Of a DNA stretch of 64,000 bases, positions 29,642 to 38,962 are shown piece by piece; position 1 is the first letter of the stretch, and each line of letters starts with the position of its first letter. The notes below the pieces were generated by a model, which was not told the DNA's origin, made no database searches, and saw nothing but the letters and a program-made list of their open reading frames with translations. A program made the position numbers and the translations under genes. The DNA is from Symbiodinium natans (Eukaryota; Sar; Dinophyceae; Suessiales; Symbiodiniaceae). The DNA is taken from positions 1-64,000 of the forward strand of contig CAJNDS010002665.1 in NCBI GenBank assembly GCA_905221605.1, written 5' to 3'.

Positions 29642-30861
29642 CCCGCTGCACCTAGGATTGTTGCTGTAGTCTTCATGCTTGAGACGTGCGTTCAGAACCC
29701 CCCCCCCCCCAACGCGAAACCCAAAACCAAAAACCCTACAGAACCTATTCCCTAAACTGTTACCCTAAACCCTAAGCCCTAAACCAAAAACCCTGCAGAA
29801 CCTATTCCCTAAACTGTTACCCTAAGCCCTAAACCCTAAGCCCTACTAAACCCTAAACCCTAAACCCTAAACCCTAAACCCTAACAACAAGTCGAGCCAC
29901 GAGGCTGAACGGAATCCTGCGGGCGCTGGATGTTGCGAAGGCCTACCCCCGCCAGGCCATGGACGCGGTGAGTAACTTTTCCTTGCTTTCAGTTGGGGTT
30001 TAGGGCTTAGGGATTAGGGTTTAGGGTTTAGGGCTTAGGGCTTAGGGCTTAGGGCTTAGGGTTTAGGGCTTAGGGCTTAGGGTTTAGGGTTTAGGGTTTG
30101 AGGGCGGAGGCTGACTTCAGGGTTTAGGCTTAGGGCTTTTTTGGCTGAGAGGGTTCAGTTTTTTTTTGGCAGCCCGAAACCCGACACCCCAAACCCCAAA
30201 CCCCAAGCCCAAAGCCCTAAGCCGTAAACCCTAAACCCTAAACCCTAAACCCTAAACCCTAAACCCTAAACCCTAAACCCTAAACCCTAGTGAGTTTGCT
30301 TTTGTCTTTTGCCTGTCGCTGTTCTGGAGAGCTAAGGCAAGGCTGGCCTCGGTCCCAAGAGCATGACCTTTGGCTGCGAGGGTTTAGGGTTTAGGGTTTA
30401 GGGTTTAGGGCTCCAGAGGATCCTTTTAGAATTCGGTTATAAGAGCCCCCCATAAGGGGTATTCTGGAAAAGAACCATGCTTGTAGGATCCCCATGTTTA
30501 TGTCGTGATGTTTTGGGGCCCCAAGTTATGTGGCGTTGATATGGTTGGTCGGCCTGATAGGGTTTAGGGTTTACGGTTTGGGGTTTAGGGCTAAAGTTGA
30601 TAAGGTTCACAGGGTTTACAGGTCGTATAGGGCGTACAGGGTTTCAAGGGTTTCTAGCTCAGGGCTTGTTGACGTATGGGTTTGTGAGCTTAAGGGTTCC
30701 AGGTCTCTTCCTCACCCAATCTATAATAAGGCCCCCTAAACCCTAAACCCTAAACCCTAAACCCCAAATACTCTCTCTCTTTTTTTGGGGGGGATTCCCG
30801 AACCCAACACAGATTTGTAGGCCCCCATGCCCTCGAACCCCCGAGTGTAGTGCTAAATTGA
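29642..30861 (+). CDS. Four-exon 3' gene fragment
   Basis: Exons 29642-29685, 29892-29967, 30332-30381 and 30813-30861 with continuous phases to TGA at 30859. The first two read PAAPRIVAVVFMLE and TRATRLNGILRALDVAKAY, with donor GTGCGT and, after exon 2, GTGAGT. The first intron (206 bp) ends in a CCCTAAA array and AACAAG. Exon 3 is also open in a second frame (AGLGPKSMTFGC), which would change the last exon. Unknown product. Confidence 0.45.
30420..30525. mobile_element. Family K element
   Basis: GGATCCTTTTAGAATTCGGTTATAAGAGCCCCCCATAAGGGG, then TATTCTGGAAA and GTAGGATCCCCATGT. Family shared with 19585 and 41538. Confidence 0.5.
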
Positions 30862-31208
30862 GTCTGAGGAGGAGTCGGTCTCGGGCTATTTGAGGGGGTT
30901 CGCGGTAGAGGGTTTAGGGGTTTCGGGGTTTAGGGTTTAGGGTTTCGGGTTTGGGGTTTAGGGTTTAGGGTTTAGGGACTCTTCGGCGGTTACGGTGGAG
31001 TCATGCGGCCCGGGCGTCGGTGTATAGAGTATAGTATGGTGTGCTGCAGTTCGGCGTCGGGTCTTGAGGTATGGAAAACACCTCAGCCGAAACCACTCTA
31101 CCTCAAAGCCTGGACCCTAAGGCCTTATAGGGTTTAGGGTCCTCAAAGCTTAACATTCTCAAAACCCTGAACCCCAAGAAGCGAGACTCACATCGTTTAG
31201 GGCCTACT

Positions 31209-31320
31209 CGGAGTAGGCACTTATTTTCCTCTTTCAGGGTTTAGGCTCCCTTACAAGCTCCTTTAAACCAAATAAGGCACTCTTTTATTCCTGGGTTACT
31301 CTTGCGTCTGGCGTATGTGT
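31209..31320. mobile_element. Family F element
   Basis: GGCACTTATTTTCCTCTTTCAGGGTTTAGGCTCCCTTACAAG...AAATAAGGCACTCTTTTATTCCTGGGTTACTCTTGCGTCTGG, aligned to the copy at 7256. Confidence 0.5.
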
Positions 31321-31460
31321 CCTTCAGGTTTAGGTAGATCATATAGCCTAAACCTTAAAATCTAAACCCTAAACCCCCCAAGGAAGCCCGCCCAAGCCGG
31401 CGGCTATACCCTTAACCCCAAACCCTATATGCCCTAAGCCCAAACCCTAAACCCACCAAG

Positions 31461-31708
31461 GGTCATCGTGCGAGTTGCCACTCTCGATCGCACCCTGTCT
31501 GACACACCATCCCGCAAAACCATGCAAGGAGCGTTTGGTGCTTACAGCCCAGGTTAGCAGGTGCAGGGTCTAAATAGGGCCCTAAACCCACGACCCCAAA
31601 CCCTAAGCCTTGTTTGGGTGCAGTTTGGGGTGGATGTTAGGGTAATCCCCAGGTGTGTCTGGGAGTCGAGTCCTTGACATGACAAACTTCCATGAGAAAC
31701 ACGGCTAG
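31461..31708 (+). CDS. Two-exon 3' gene fragment
   Basis: Exons 31461-31552 and 31653-31708, in phase to TAG at 31706. The acceptor follows CCCTAAACCCACCAAG, donor GTTAGC, second acceptor TAATCCCCAG. Reads VIVRVATLDRTLSDTPSRK and VSGSRVLDMTNFHEKHG. Codon use is good and the frame unique over most of exon 1. Unknown product. Confidence 0.55.
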
Positions 31709-31799
31709 TGGCGGGGTTTCGGGTTGGGGTGGGTTTCCTGTGCAAGTGATGCTACTGCGGAACTTCGGGAAGGGGGGTGGTCGGGTTTAGGGTTTACGG

Positions 31800-32270
31800 T
31801 TTGTCCGAAACGAGGTACCCTTCTAAGGGACCTTCCCTTGCATGTGCGGGCTGACGTCTCTCCGAAAGGAGGCCGAGACTATTTGGTGGCAGAGCTCGAG
31901 TACTGCCAACAGAGGGAAGTCCGCAGGACATTGTATAAGTGCTGGAGGATGATTGTGCTAAAATTCGCCTCCTTCCGTTCACGCTCATTGGGTCAAAGGC
32001 CGGCTCAACCGGCAACTGCTCAAAGCAATGGGCATGGAACCAGGTGACCTGCTTGAAACAATTAGAAGAACGATGACCCTACCGTTTGACTTCGGAGCTG
32101 AGTCCGGTGTTGGGCGACTGTCGTCCTCTATTCTCCACGCGGCCCAAGTTCCTGGCTTCTTGCTGCAGGACCCAGGCTCGGACCTGGAAATGCAAGAATC
32201 TGGGCCCCTCTCTGCGGAGACTCTTCCACCTGGCAGTGCTACTTGCAGACTCGTAGTAGGGGCTACTTAG
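31800..32270 (+). pseudogene. Long repeat-free coding-like block with a frame change
   Basis: First frame to TGA at 32045: HVRADVSPKGGRDYLVAE, EYCQQREVRRTLYKCWR. Second frame, open from about 31985 to TAG 32268: RLNRQLLKAMGMEPGDLL, TMTLPFDFGAESGVGRL. Together about 150 residues look like one protein interrupted by a shift near 31980-32010, or by an unrecognised intron. Charged, mixed helical composition. The largest coding-like block without telomeric sequence. No family recognised. Confidence 0.45.
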
Positions 32271-32345
32271 CTATAAAGGGACTACATAAGGTACATATAG
32301 TGGTTCTACAGGGGGAATAAGACTAAGTGTCCCTTCAGGGGGGTC
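32258..32345. mobile_element. Family G-like variant
   Basis: GGCTACTTAGCTATAAAGGGACTA...GGTACATATAGTGGTT...GGGGTCCCTCCTT is matched at 36673-36780 (GGCTACTTAGGTACATATGAGGACTA...GTATATAGCGGTT...GGGGTCCCTCCTTTT). Confidence 0.5.
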
Positions 32346-32501
32346 CCTCCTTCGAACCCATACACTTTGTCATAGTGGGGGTACCAATTTACATGTTTAA
32401 GGGTACTGCAACTCAATATAGGGAATAGAAGTGTCAGTTTTTTTTTAAACGTTTCTTTGTGTGGAACTGGCCCCCCCCCCCCACCACCGCACAGCTTGCA
32501 G

Positions 32502-32567
32502 CTTTCTTACGATGAGAAACCCCAGCGGTCACCTTGCCATATCATCCTCAGGTTTCCTGGGCACTAG
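32502..32567 (+). CDS. Exon candidate
   Basis: After CACAGCTTGCAG; reads LSYDEKPQRSPCHIILR and either splices at GTTTCC (32552) or stops at TAG 32565. Acceptor preceded by a C-run. Confidence 0.4.
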   Translation, partial: LSYDEKPQRSPCHIILRFPGH

Positions 32568-32599
32568 CTTCCTTGGACCTTCAGGGTTTAGGGTTTAGG

Positions 32600-33040
32600 G
32601 TTTAGGGTTTATTTAGGGTTGAGGGTTGAGGGTTTGGGGGTTTGGGGGTTTGGGGGTTTGGGGGTTTGGGGGTTTGGGGGTTTGGGGATTTGCGAGTAGA
32701 GCTCAGGGTTCCAGATCAGAGCAGGCTTCCCTTCGCGGTTCGGGGCTCCAGTTTCTGCAATTTAGGGTTTAGGGTTTGGGGTTTAGGGTTTAGGGTTTAG
32801 GGCTAGGGTTTAGGGTTTGGGGCTTACGGCTTAAGGTTCAGGGCTTGTGGTTCGGGGCTTACGGTTTAGGGTTTGGGGCTTGTGGTTTCAGTTCTGCGCC
32901 ATCAAGATCAGCTGTCCTAAGGAGGCACCATCATGAACAGCTGCAACTGGGGTGCCCGAATGGCCAGCGGCAGTATCCAGGGGGTACCCCGGCTCAAGTC
33001 AGGGCGGTTTTAGGGTTTGGGGTTTGGGTTTGGGGTTTAC
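32600..33040 (+). other. TTTGGGGG variant array and weak exon candidates
   Basis: 32630-32690 is a GGGGGTTT array. 32707-32738 (SSGFQIRAGFPS) and 32890-33007 (a frame SCNWGARMASGSIQGVP starting MN) are bounded by fair sites. The latter is also open in another frame with FCAIKISCPKEAPS. Confidence 0.3.
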
Positions 33041-33168
33041 CCTAAACCCTAAACCCTAAACCCTAAACCCTAAACCCTAAACCCTAAACCCTAAACCCTA
33101 AACCCTAAACCCTAAACCCTAAACCCTAAACCCTAAACCCTAAACCCTAAACCCTAAACCCTAACCTA
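33040..33168. repeat. Long (CCCTAAA)n array
   Basis: Eighteen nearly perfect units, meeting a TTTGGGG run at 33035 head to head, and ending CCTAACCTAG at the exon at 33170. Confidence 0.95.
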
Positions 33169-33169
33169 G

Positions 33170-33412
33170 GGCTTTGGTGTTTGAGCATTGGGATTCTGAT
33201 GGTGGTGGCGACCTTTGGAGGCACGTTGTAGGTCTTAGGTTTGGGGAGCGCGTTTGTGGGCTCGGACGATATGGAGATATGTGGGTTTAGGGTTTAGGGT
33301 TCAGAGAACCCTAAACCCTAAACCCTAAACCCTAAACCCTATCTTTTCCAGTCTCTGGTTCTTTGTCATTCCCTCCGCCCCGCCCCCCGCCCAGGCAATC
33401 TACGCACCCTAG
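33170..33412 (+). CDS. Two-exon 3' gene fragment
   Basis: Exons 33170-33280 and 33352-33412, in phase to TAG at 33410. Acceptors CCTAACCTAG and CCTATCTTTTCCAG, donor GTGGGTTTAGGG. Reads ALVFEHWDSDGGGDLWRHV, VCGLGRYGD, then ILWFFVIPSAPPPAQ. The 71-bp intron is TTTAGGG units followed by CCCTAAA units, a minimal case of facing arrays. The DSDGGGDL stretch recalls an EF-hand loop but lacks the acidic residues at positions 5 and 12. Confidence 0.55.
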
Positions 33413-33439
33413 AAGTCCCTTCGGTTTGAAAGTTTCGTC

Positions 33440-33725
33440 AGTGTCCCCCTAAACCCTAAACCCTAAACCCTAAACCCTAAACCCTAAACCCTAAACCCTA
33501 AACCCTTGGAAATCAGTTTTCTTTTTATAAAACCCAAGAGGATGTTAAACATAATATGTTTGTTAAGGTTCTAAAAAAGGGCATAGTGGTGTGTTACTTC
33601 ATGTTCTGGTGCTGCAAGCACGAGCTCCATGCCCCCCTAAACCCTAAACCCTAAACCCTAAACCCTAAACCCTAAACCCTAAACCCTAAACCCTAAACCC
33701 TAAACCCTAAACCCTAAACCCCAAG
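33440..33725. repeat. Two CCCTAAA arrays around a family C inner fragment
   Basis: Arrays 33451-33507 and 33636-33720. 33518-33580 repeats the TTTATAAAACCCAAGAGGATGTTAA...TTGTTAAGGTTCTAA block also found inside the element at 24596. Confidence 0.7.
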
Positions 33726-33993
33726 GAGGGAGCGAGCCTACACTGAAGGGAGGCAAGACAGTTCGGCGTTGGGGGCTTAGAGGTTCTACGGATTTTGAGT
33801 TCTGGAAGTGGTTTTCTTTAGGGTTTAGGTTTCAGGGTTTAGGGATACTGCCTGGGTTCTGCAAGATCCAGCTGGCGTGTCCCACCAGCCGCGCAGGCGT
33901 CCTAGAGTAGAGGTGCTTGATACTTCCAAATCCAGCCTGAAAGAAGTCTCCAAATCAAGATGCCCGCCCTGGACCCTAGACCCTAGACCCTAG
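33726..33993 (+). CDS. Two-exon 3' gene fragment with a 32-nt telomeric intron
   Basis: Exons 33726-33810 and 33843-33993, in phase to TAG at 33991. Reads SEPTLKGGKTVRRWGLRG, TDFEFWKW, then DTAWVLQDPAGVSHQPRRR, VEVLDTSKSSLKEVSK. The proposed intron is GTTTTCTTTAGGGTTTAGG... to TTTAG, only 32 nt, unusually short. Read-through is also open but joins a poorer frame. The stop lies inside a CCCTAGA repeat. Confidence 0.45.
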
Positions 33994-34092
33994 ACCCTGG
34001 ACCCTAAACCCTAAACCCTATACCCTAAACCCTGACGCGCTCCCCCCCCCCCCCCCCCGATTCACTCAGCGAGTCAAAACCTAAACCTTGAG

Positions 34093-34706
34093 CCGTGTTG
34101 AAAACCCTGTGCCAAGGCGCTTCTTCTTCCGGCCTGCCCAGCGCACTCTGTTCGCTGCGAAGCCAGAGAAAATTTTTGCAAGGACTGCTTCTTCTAAAGA
34201 AACAGATAAACCTCGAACCCCTAAACGACGACCGACAAGATTTACAAAATGCAGTTTGGGAGTGTGGAAGTCGGGGGAAGCCGTAAGGGCTGAGTGTGAT
34301 CCTTGCGAGCTACAGGTTAGGCTTAGGGCTTAGGGTCGAGAGTTCAGGGTTCAGGGTTCAGCATTTAAGGATTAGGGTTTAGGGTTTAGGATTTGCGGTT
34401 CAGATTTTTGACATCTAGGGCCTGCTTTCGCAAGAACTTCCTGAGGAGGACGAGCCCTCCTGGAAATGCAAGTGCACCTTGGGCTACCAGGGCGAGCTGA
34501 CGATCCCTAACCTGGAGACACTCCAAGGCCTCTTTCACCATGGGTTCCCCCACTACCCCCCTCTATACTACCCCCCCCCCCCAAGGTTCCCCCCATAAGT
34601 GAGGCATGTTCGGAATTAATAGTTAAGCCTAACTAAGGTTATTTAGGGGGGGGGGGGGGAACAGGGGGGTAGTAAGGAAACTCATGATTTCAGTGCAGGG
34701 ACTTAG
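34093..34706 (+). CDS. Three-exon 3' gene fragment with a family D intron
   Basis: Exons 34093-34315, 34419-34543 and 34694-34706. Exon 1 is 74 codons, basic (RRFFFRPAQRTLFAAKPEK, KPRTPKRRPTRFTKCS) and ends AECDPCELQ before GTTAGG. Exon 2, after TTTTTGACATCTAG, reads ELPEEDEPSWKCKCTLGY and ends CCATGG before GTTCCCC, the left edge of a family D element. The last exon adds five codons to TAG. A second frame of exon 1 is also long (FLQGLLLLKKQINLEPLN) but meets an early stop in exon 2. Confidence 0.5.
34541..34693. mobile_element. Family D element used as an intron
   Basis: CCATGGGTTCCCCC...GGAAACTCATGATTTCAG. C10 and G12 runs lie opposite each other in the arms. GT at 34544 and AG at 34693. 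Confidence 0.6.
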
Positions 34707-34750
34707 GGTTTTGGGTTTAGGGTTTTGGGTTTACGATGGTGCCTTTTCAG

Positions 34751-34790
34751 GAGAGGGTCTCCTGTAGTAAGGATTTCCTCTATTGGGAAG
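34751..34790 (+). CDS. Exon candidate
   Basis: After GGTGCCTTTTCAG, before GTCCGATTTTAGGG. Reads ERVSCSKDFLYWE. Phase in 0, out 1. Confidence 0.4.
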
Positions 34791-34809
34791 GTCCGATTTT
34801 AGGGTTTCG

Positions 34810-35312
34810 GATCTTTCCACATCGTTGGGGAGCGCCAGACCTTTGCCGAGTCGGGCTTAGGGTTTAGGCTTCGGCTTCGGTTCTTGGTAGCCCTCTATGG
34901 TACCCTTGTACCCTTTTTTTGGTTATGAGTTCCCTTATAAAGTAACCAACCCAAAAAAGGGTAAGATGGTTACTGGGCTATGAAGCATCGCTGGTTCAGC
35001 CAGGACCTTTCAACATCGTTGGAGAGTGCCAGCCCATTGCAGGTGCCGCCATTGCATCGCAGACTTCCATTGCATGACGCAACCGCTTGTCCCCACTTGG
35101 TAGCCCAGTGGTACCCTTTACCCTTTGTTTGGTTCTGGTTATGGTTTCAACAAACCCCAAAAAGGGTGCCCTTATCATGATATGGTTACTGGGCTACCAA
35201 GCCAGCCCAACTCAAGTTAATTAACCCTTCCTTTCGTACGTCACAGGAAGGAGGAAGGACAGACATATGCAAACAAATGAGTGCCAAAAGAGAAGGAGAG
35301 ACGGAACCCTAA
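34810..35312 (+). CDS. 3' gene fragment with two consecutive family E introns
   Basis: Exons: one ending at 34886 (left border unresolved), 34986-35099 and 35202-35312. Both introns are family E elements (99 and 102 bp, GTAGCCC...GGGCTAYSAAG). Frame continuous: HRWFSQDLSTSLESASPLQ, LHDATACPHL, then PAQLKLINPSFRTSQEGG to TAA at 35310. Downstream DNA is AT-rich and repeat-free, like a 3' untranslated region. 34811-34850 resembles 35001-35040 (DLSTSLGSARPL versus DLSTSLESASPL), so an exon segment was duplicated around the first element. Confidence 0.6.
34887..34985. mobile_element. Family E element used as an intron
   Basis: CTTG then GTAGCCCTCTATGGTACCC at the left, GGTTACTGGGCTATGAAG at the right; interior CCCTTTTTTTGGTTATG...CCAACCCAAAAAAGGG is also complementary. 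Confidence 0.75.
35100..35201. mobile_element. Family E element used as an intron
   Basis: CTTG then GTAGCCCAGTGGTACCCTTT at the left, ATGGTTACTGGGCTACCAAG at the right. Same layout as the copy 110 bp upstream. Confidence 0.8.
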
Positions 35313-35672
35313 AAAGAAAGACATACTAAAATGTAAATAGAACACAAGAGCATGTCAAAAGTCAAGAGCTAGCTTCAGCTCATAAGCATGTTAAAACTCA
35401 GTACAGAAGCATAAACAAGTACGAAACAAGTACCAGCCAAAAAAACAAATCCATATTCATCCAGGATCAACTCAAACGAGTTTCGTACAAGTCTTTAGCC
35501 ACCAGGTAGGGATTACCTTTATAACACGTCAGGCAATATCAACATCTGATATGTATCAGGTATATAGGCATCAAGAAGTTTATCGCCCATCAACATAAGC
35601 TAGCTTCAGTACCGCCTTAATACTTTCTAACTATGCATGAGACACTAATGAAACAAACAAAGCAGATGCAAG
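35313..35672. other. Repeat-free AT-rich stretch
   Basis: No telomeric heptamer and no element; A-rich on +. It directly follows a stop codon and probably holds the 3' untranslated region and intergenic DNA. No polyadenylation signal could be fixed. Confidence 0.4.
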
Positions 35673-35975
35673 TTAAAACGCCATTTCGGAGTAAGTTGAT
35701 AACAGAACAGAACTTGTTAGCTGTCGTTTGATAGCTCTGCTCAGATGTGAATGTAGGCCCTCACCCCCCCGTGGATCTGCCCAGATGCAGCAGCTCGGAA
35801 ACCATGGTTTGAAGCATGTTTTCCTTCTTCGGCAAGTTGAACGCTTAGGGATACTTTTGGGCCCTAGAACTCCTAAGCGACAGCTAAAGATGTATTTTTT
35901 TGCTACGGTTCCAAGTTCAGTATAGGAAGTTGAGGCAAGCGAAACCACCGGGTCAGCCAAAGACAAACCAACCAA
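35673..35975 (-). CDS. 100-codon ATG frame, or antisense exon
   Basis: Minus strand: ATG to TAA, SLADPVVSLASTSYTELG, STCRRRKTCFKPWFPSCC, IKRQLTSSVLLSTYSEM. The + strand is also open for 69 codons (MQQLGNHGLKHVFLLRQVE) after TTGTTAG. Both look coding-like; the minus frame is longer and has a start codon. No telomeric repeats here. Unknown product. Confidence 0.35.
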   Translation of the reverse strand: MVGLSLADPVVSLASTSYTELGTVAKKYIFSCRLGVLGPKSIPKRSTCRRRKTCFKPWFPSCCIWADPRGGEGLHSHLSRAIKRQLTSSVLLSTYSEMAF

Positions 35976-36120
35976 ATCATGTTTCTTGTTAAAACCATTT
36001 TGCCCCTAAACCCCCAAACCTTTCAAATAGATTCTATATCTCTAAATTCCCCTACTCCCTGACTAAACTACACCCAAAAGGAAGAACTGAGAAGCCTCCC
36101 CTCCAACGTAGAGTCCAATC

Positions 36121-36149
36121 ATGTTCTCGGCACGGCAAAGGTCAAAACC

Positions 36150-36184
<35 letters not shown>

Positions 36185-36877
36185 AACCCTATGCCCTAAA
36201 CTTTAAGCCTCCCACCTCCCCGATCCGTCACAACGTTATACCTTGTGCTGATATTTTGTGCCTTCAGGGGTTTAGGGCCAAAAAACCCTGCGCCCTTAAA
36301 ACTCAGGCTATTGCAAGTTTGATGACTTCCCGCTCCGACTGGATTCTGGCGAGGAGCCTCGCCGCAGTTTGGGGGGTTCAGGGTTTAGGGCTTAGGGTTT
36401 AGGGGTTTAGGGTTTAGGGTTTAATGTTCTCTTTTGAGACCCTTAAAAAGGGCACCCTTGTTGTTCCTAGGTGACTCTTGGGTCTAGAAAGCCTTTGGGG
36501 AATCGATCCTCGGGTGGGCAGCCGAAGCCTTACAACCCCAAACCCCAAGCGTTTGCCAGAATAGATTGTTGGGTTTAGGGCTAGGGATTCGACTTCTGGG
36601 CATGCTTGCATCAAGGACGACAGGAGGGACCCTTATAAGGGAGTTTAGGGTTCAGGGTTTAGGGTTTGTTTAGAGGCTACTTAGGTACATATGAGGACTA
36701 TACAAGGTGTATATAGCGGTTATGTATGGGTTTATATAGGGGAAGAAGATAAAGGGTACCTTGTAGGGGTCCCTCCTTTTATCCCTTGAATACTTAAGTT
36801 GGGCACTTAACCCTAACCCCTGAACTGCCCAGAATACAGGAACAAATGCTGCATTGGGTGCCAAACCTAAACCCTAA
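36121..36877 (+). CDS. Complete four-exon small gene, ATG to stop
   Basis: Exons 36121-36140, 36276-36375, 36522-36572 and 36833-36877, phases continuous. ATG opens MFSARQ; exon 2 reads AKKPCALKTQAIASLMTSR, SDWILARSLAAVW; exon 3 PKPYNPKPQAFARIDCW; exon 4 NTGTNAALGAKPKP with TAA supplied by the first CCCTAA of the telomeric array. Intron 1 has a 33-base C-run, intron 2 a family F fragment, intron 3 a family G variant. About 75 residues, basic. Unknown product. Confidence 0.45.
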
Positions 36878-36946
36878 ACCCTAAACCCTAAACCCTAAAC
36901 CCTAAACCCTAAACCCTAAACCCTAAACCCTAAACCCCAAGTCCAG

Positions 36947-37949
36947 CAATTCCGTGGCTCTCTGTGGGTCCGAGGCAGCAAAGGGTGTGTTGGGAGAGAC
37001 CGCCACGCCTGAGTGTCCTCCGGGCCGGCGGCTCAGCACCTTCGGTTTGGAGTTTAGGGTTTAGGGTTTAGGGTTCAGGGTTCAGGGTTCAGGGTTTAGG
37101 GTTTAGGGTTTTTCGTTTTTTGGGTTTATGGTTTAGGGTTCTTTGGGTTTAGGGTCCGAGCTTGGGGCTTGGGCAGGTTTTGGGTTTGGGGTTCAGGGAC
37201 ATTTTCAGGAGGGGAGTCCCTGGTGGGTATCTCACAAGAGGCTTCTGCAAGGGGTTCGTAGCGTAAAACATGGTTGAAAGTACTCTTGCCAGAGGTTTTC
37301 GGGTCAAACCCTGCAGTGTGTGGGGCCTCAACAATGACGGCCCTCAACCCCACAGGTGCCAAACCCTACCCCGACTCCCAGCTCATGAGAGATGTGACCC
37401 AACAGTGTCAACTTCCTGCCCGTTTCCGAGGGAATGAAGTTGGGTTTGAGGGTTCCGGGTGTAGGGTGTGGGGTTTAGGGCTTCAGGAAGGTTCCCCCCC
37501 GTACTGTACCTTGGGAAGTCAGCCCTTAAACCCTTAACCCTAGAAGTGCTACGAGGTCATTCAAAGGGATGATGTAGCAGCATGTCTTTAAGACGATCCC
37601 AGCCGCAAGCAACTTGCAGACCTACACCCCTGCACCTGAAAACCTACATCCCAACATCCAAGTCCTGCACCTCACAAACGACATCAATATGCCCGGGAAT
37701 CCCCAAACCCAGCCACCCAAACTCTGAAAACCACCCAATATCCGCAAAGTACCCTAAACAGGGTTTAGGGTTTAAGGTTCCGGGTTTAGGGTTTAAGGTT
37801 CCGGGTTTAGGGTTTAGGGTTTAGGGTTTCCCGAAACACTCTAAACGCCCATAGAAACCATAGCCAGGCCTGAGAGGCCCCCTAAAGTTTCGGCTTACCC
37901 TGCACACGAGTCCCTGCAACCCCGAAACCCTAAAACCCTAAGCCCCTGA
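36947..37949 (+). CDS. Six-exon 3' gene fragment, cysteine-rich start, proline-rich end
   Basis: Exons 36947-37044, 37209-37257, 37293-37355, 37406-37438, 37581-37762 and 37864-37949, every join in phase, TGA at 37947. Readings: SVALCGSEAAKGVLGETAT, GESLVGISQEASARG, FRVKPCSVWGLNNDGPQP, VNFLPVSEGM, then a 60-codon exon (PTPLHLKTYIPTSKSCTSQ, PSHPNSENHPISAKYPKQ) and RPERPPKVSAYPAHESLQP. Introns 1 and 5 carry TTTAGGG arrays; introns 2 and 3 are only 35 and 50 nt. No start seen. Five joins in a row make this one of the best models. Unknown product. Confidence 0.55.
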
Positions 37950-38640
37950 ACCCTAAAACCCCCAGACCCTGAACTCTTAAGCCCCTGAACCCTAGACCCC
38001 TAAAACCCTAAACCGTGAACTCCTCAACCCTAAACCCTGAACTCCTGAACCCCCAAGCCCTAAAACCCCAAACCTTGAATTCCTAAACCCCTGAACCCTA
38101 AATAACTCCCTGAACGCTCAAGCCTTAAACCCTGAACTCTTAAACCCCCAGGCCGAAACCCTGAGCGCCTAAAACCCTTAACGCTAAAACCCTAAACCCT
38201 AAACCCTGAACTCCCAACCCTGAACTAACCCTAACTCCAATACTCTGAACTCCTACTCCTAAACCCTAAAACCCTAAAGCCTGAACTCCGAACCCCCCCC
38301 CCCCAACAACCCCGAAACCCCTGATTCCTAAAACCCTAAACTCTGAACTCCTAAACCTCTGAACCCCTAAACCCCTAACCCCCTAAACCCCTAAACCCTA
38401 AAGCCCTCAACCCTGAACTCCTAAGCCCCCACCCCTGCACCCTGAACGCCTCAACCCCTAAACCCTAAAACCCTCAACCCTGAACTCCTCCAACCTGAGC
38501 TCCTAAACGGCTAAGCCCTGAAACCCTAAACTCAACTCCTGAACCCCTAACCCCTAACCCCTAAACCCTAAACCCTGAAACCCTAAACCCGAAACCCTAA
38601 ACCCGAAACCCTAAACCCCTGATCAACCCATCAACCCTAA
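37950..38640. repeat. Degenerate CCCTAAA / CCCTGAACTCC tract
   Basis: About 690 bp of CCCTAAAC interleaved with CCCTGAACTCCTAAACC-like units and one C9 run. No gene seen. It resembles 10140-10500, a second copy class of diverged telomere satellite. Confidence 0.85.
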
Positions 38641-38649
38641 CCCACGGAG

Positions 38650-38962
38650 TTGGCAGGCTTCGAGGCAGCAGGATCCAGCGAATGCCCTCGCCTTGGCGAG
38701 GGCTTTGGGGAGTAGGGTTTCGGGTTTGGGCTTTGGGGTTACGGGTTTAGGGTTACGGGTTGAGGGTTACGGGTTTAGGGTTTAGGGTTTAGGGTTTAGG
38801 GTTTCGGATTTGGGGTTTAGGGGTTCGGGTTTCGGGTTTCGGGTTTGGGGTTTAGGGTTCAGGGCTTACGGGGGCTTTGGTTCGGGTTGGCAAAGCCGGG
38901 GGCGGGGCGGAGGGTTGACAAAGCCGCTCTCCAACTCCCAACGCCGAAGGTTGAGGAGTTAG
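38650..38962 (+). CDS. Two-exon 3' gene fragment, glycine/arginine-rich end
   Basis: Exons 38650-38711 (after CCCACGGAG; LAGFEAAGSSECPRLGEGF; donor GTAGGG) and 38863-38962 (after GGGTTCAG; YGGFGSGWQSRGRGGGLTK to TAG). An alternative frame through exon 2 (GRRVDKAALQLPTPKVEELG) stays open to 39075. Confidence 0.4.

Noticed and set aside
33170-33280. EF-hand in DSDGGGDLWRHV
   Set aside because: Spacing resembles the loop but positions 5 and 12 lack acidic residues and there is no paired hand.
36573-36626. Exon GFDFWACLHQGRQEGPL directly after 36572
   Set aside because: It would need a 12-nt intron (GTTTAGGGCTAG), too short to accept; the terminal exon at 36833 was preferred.
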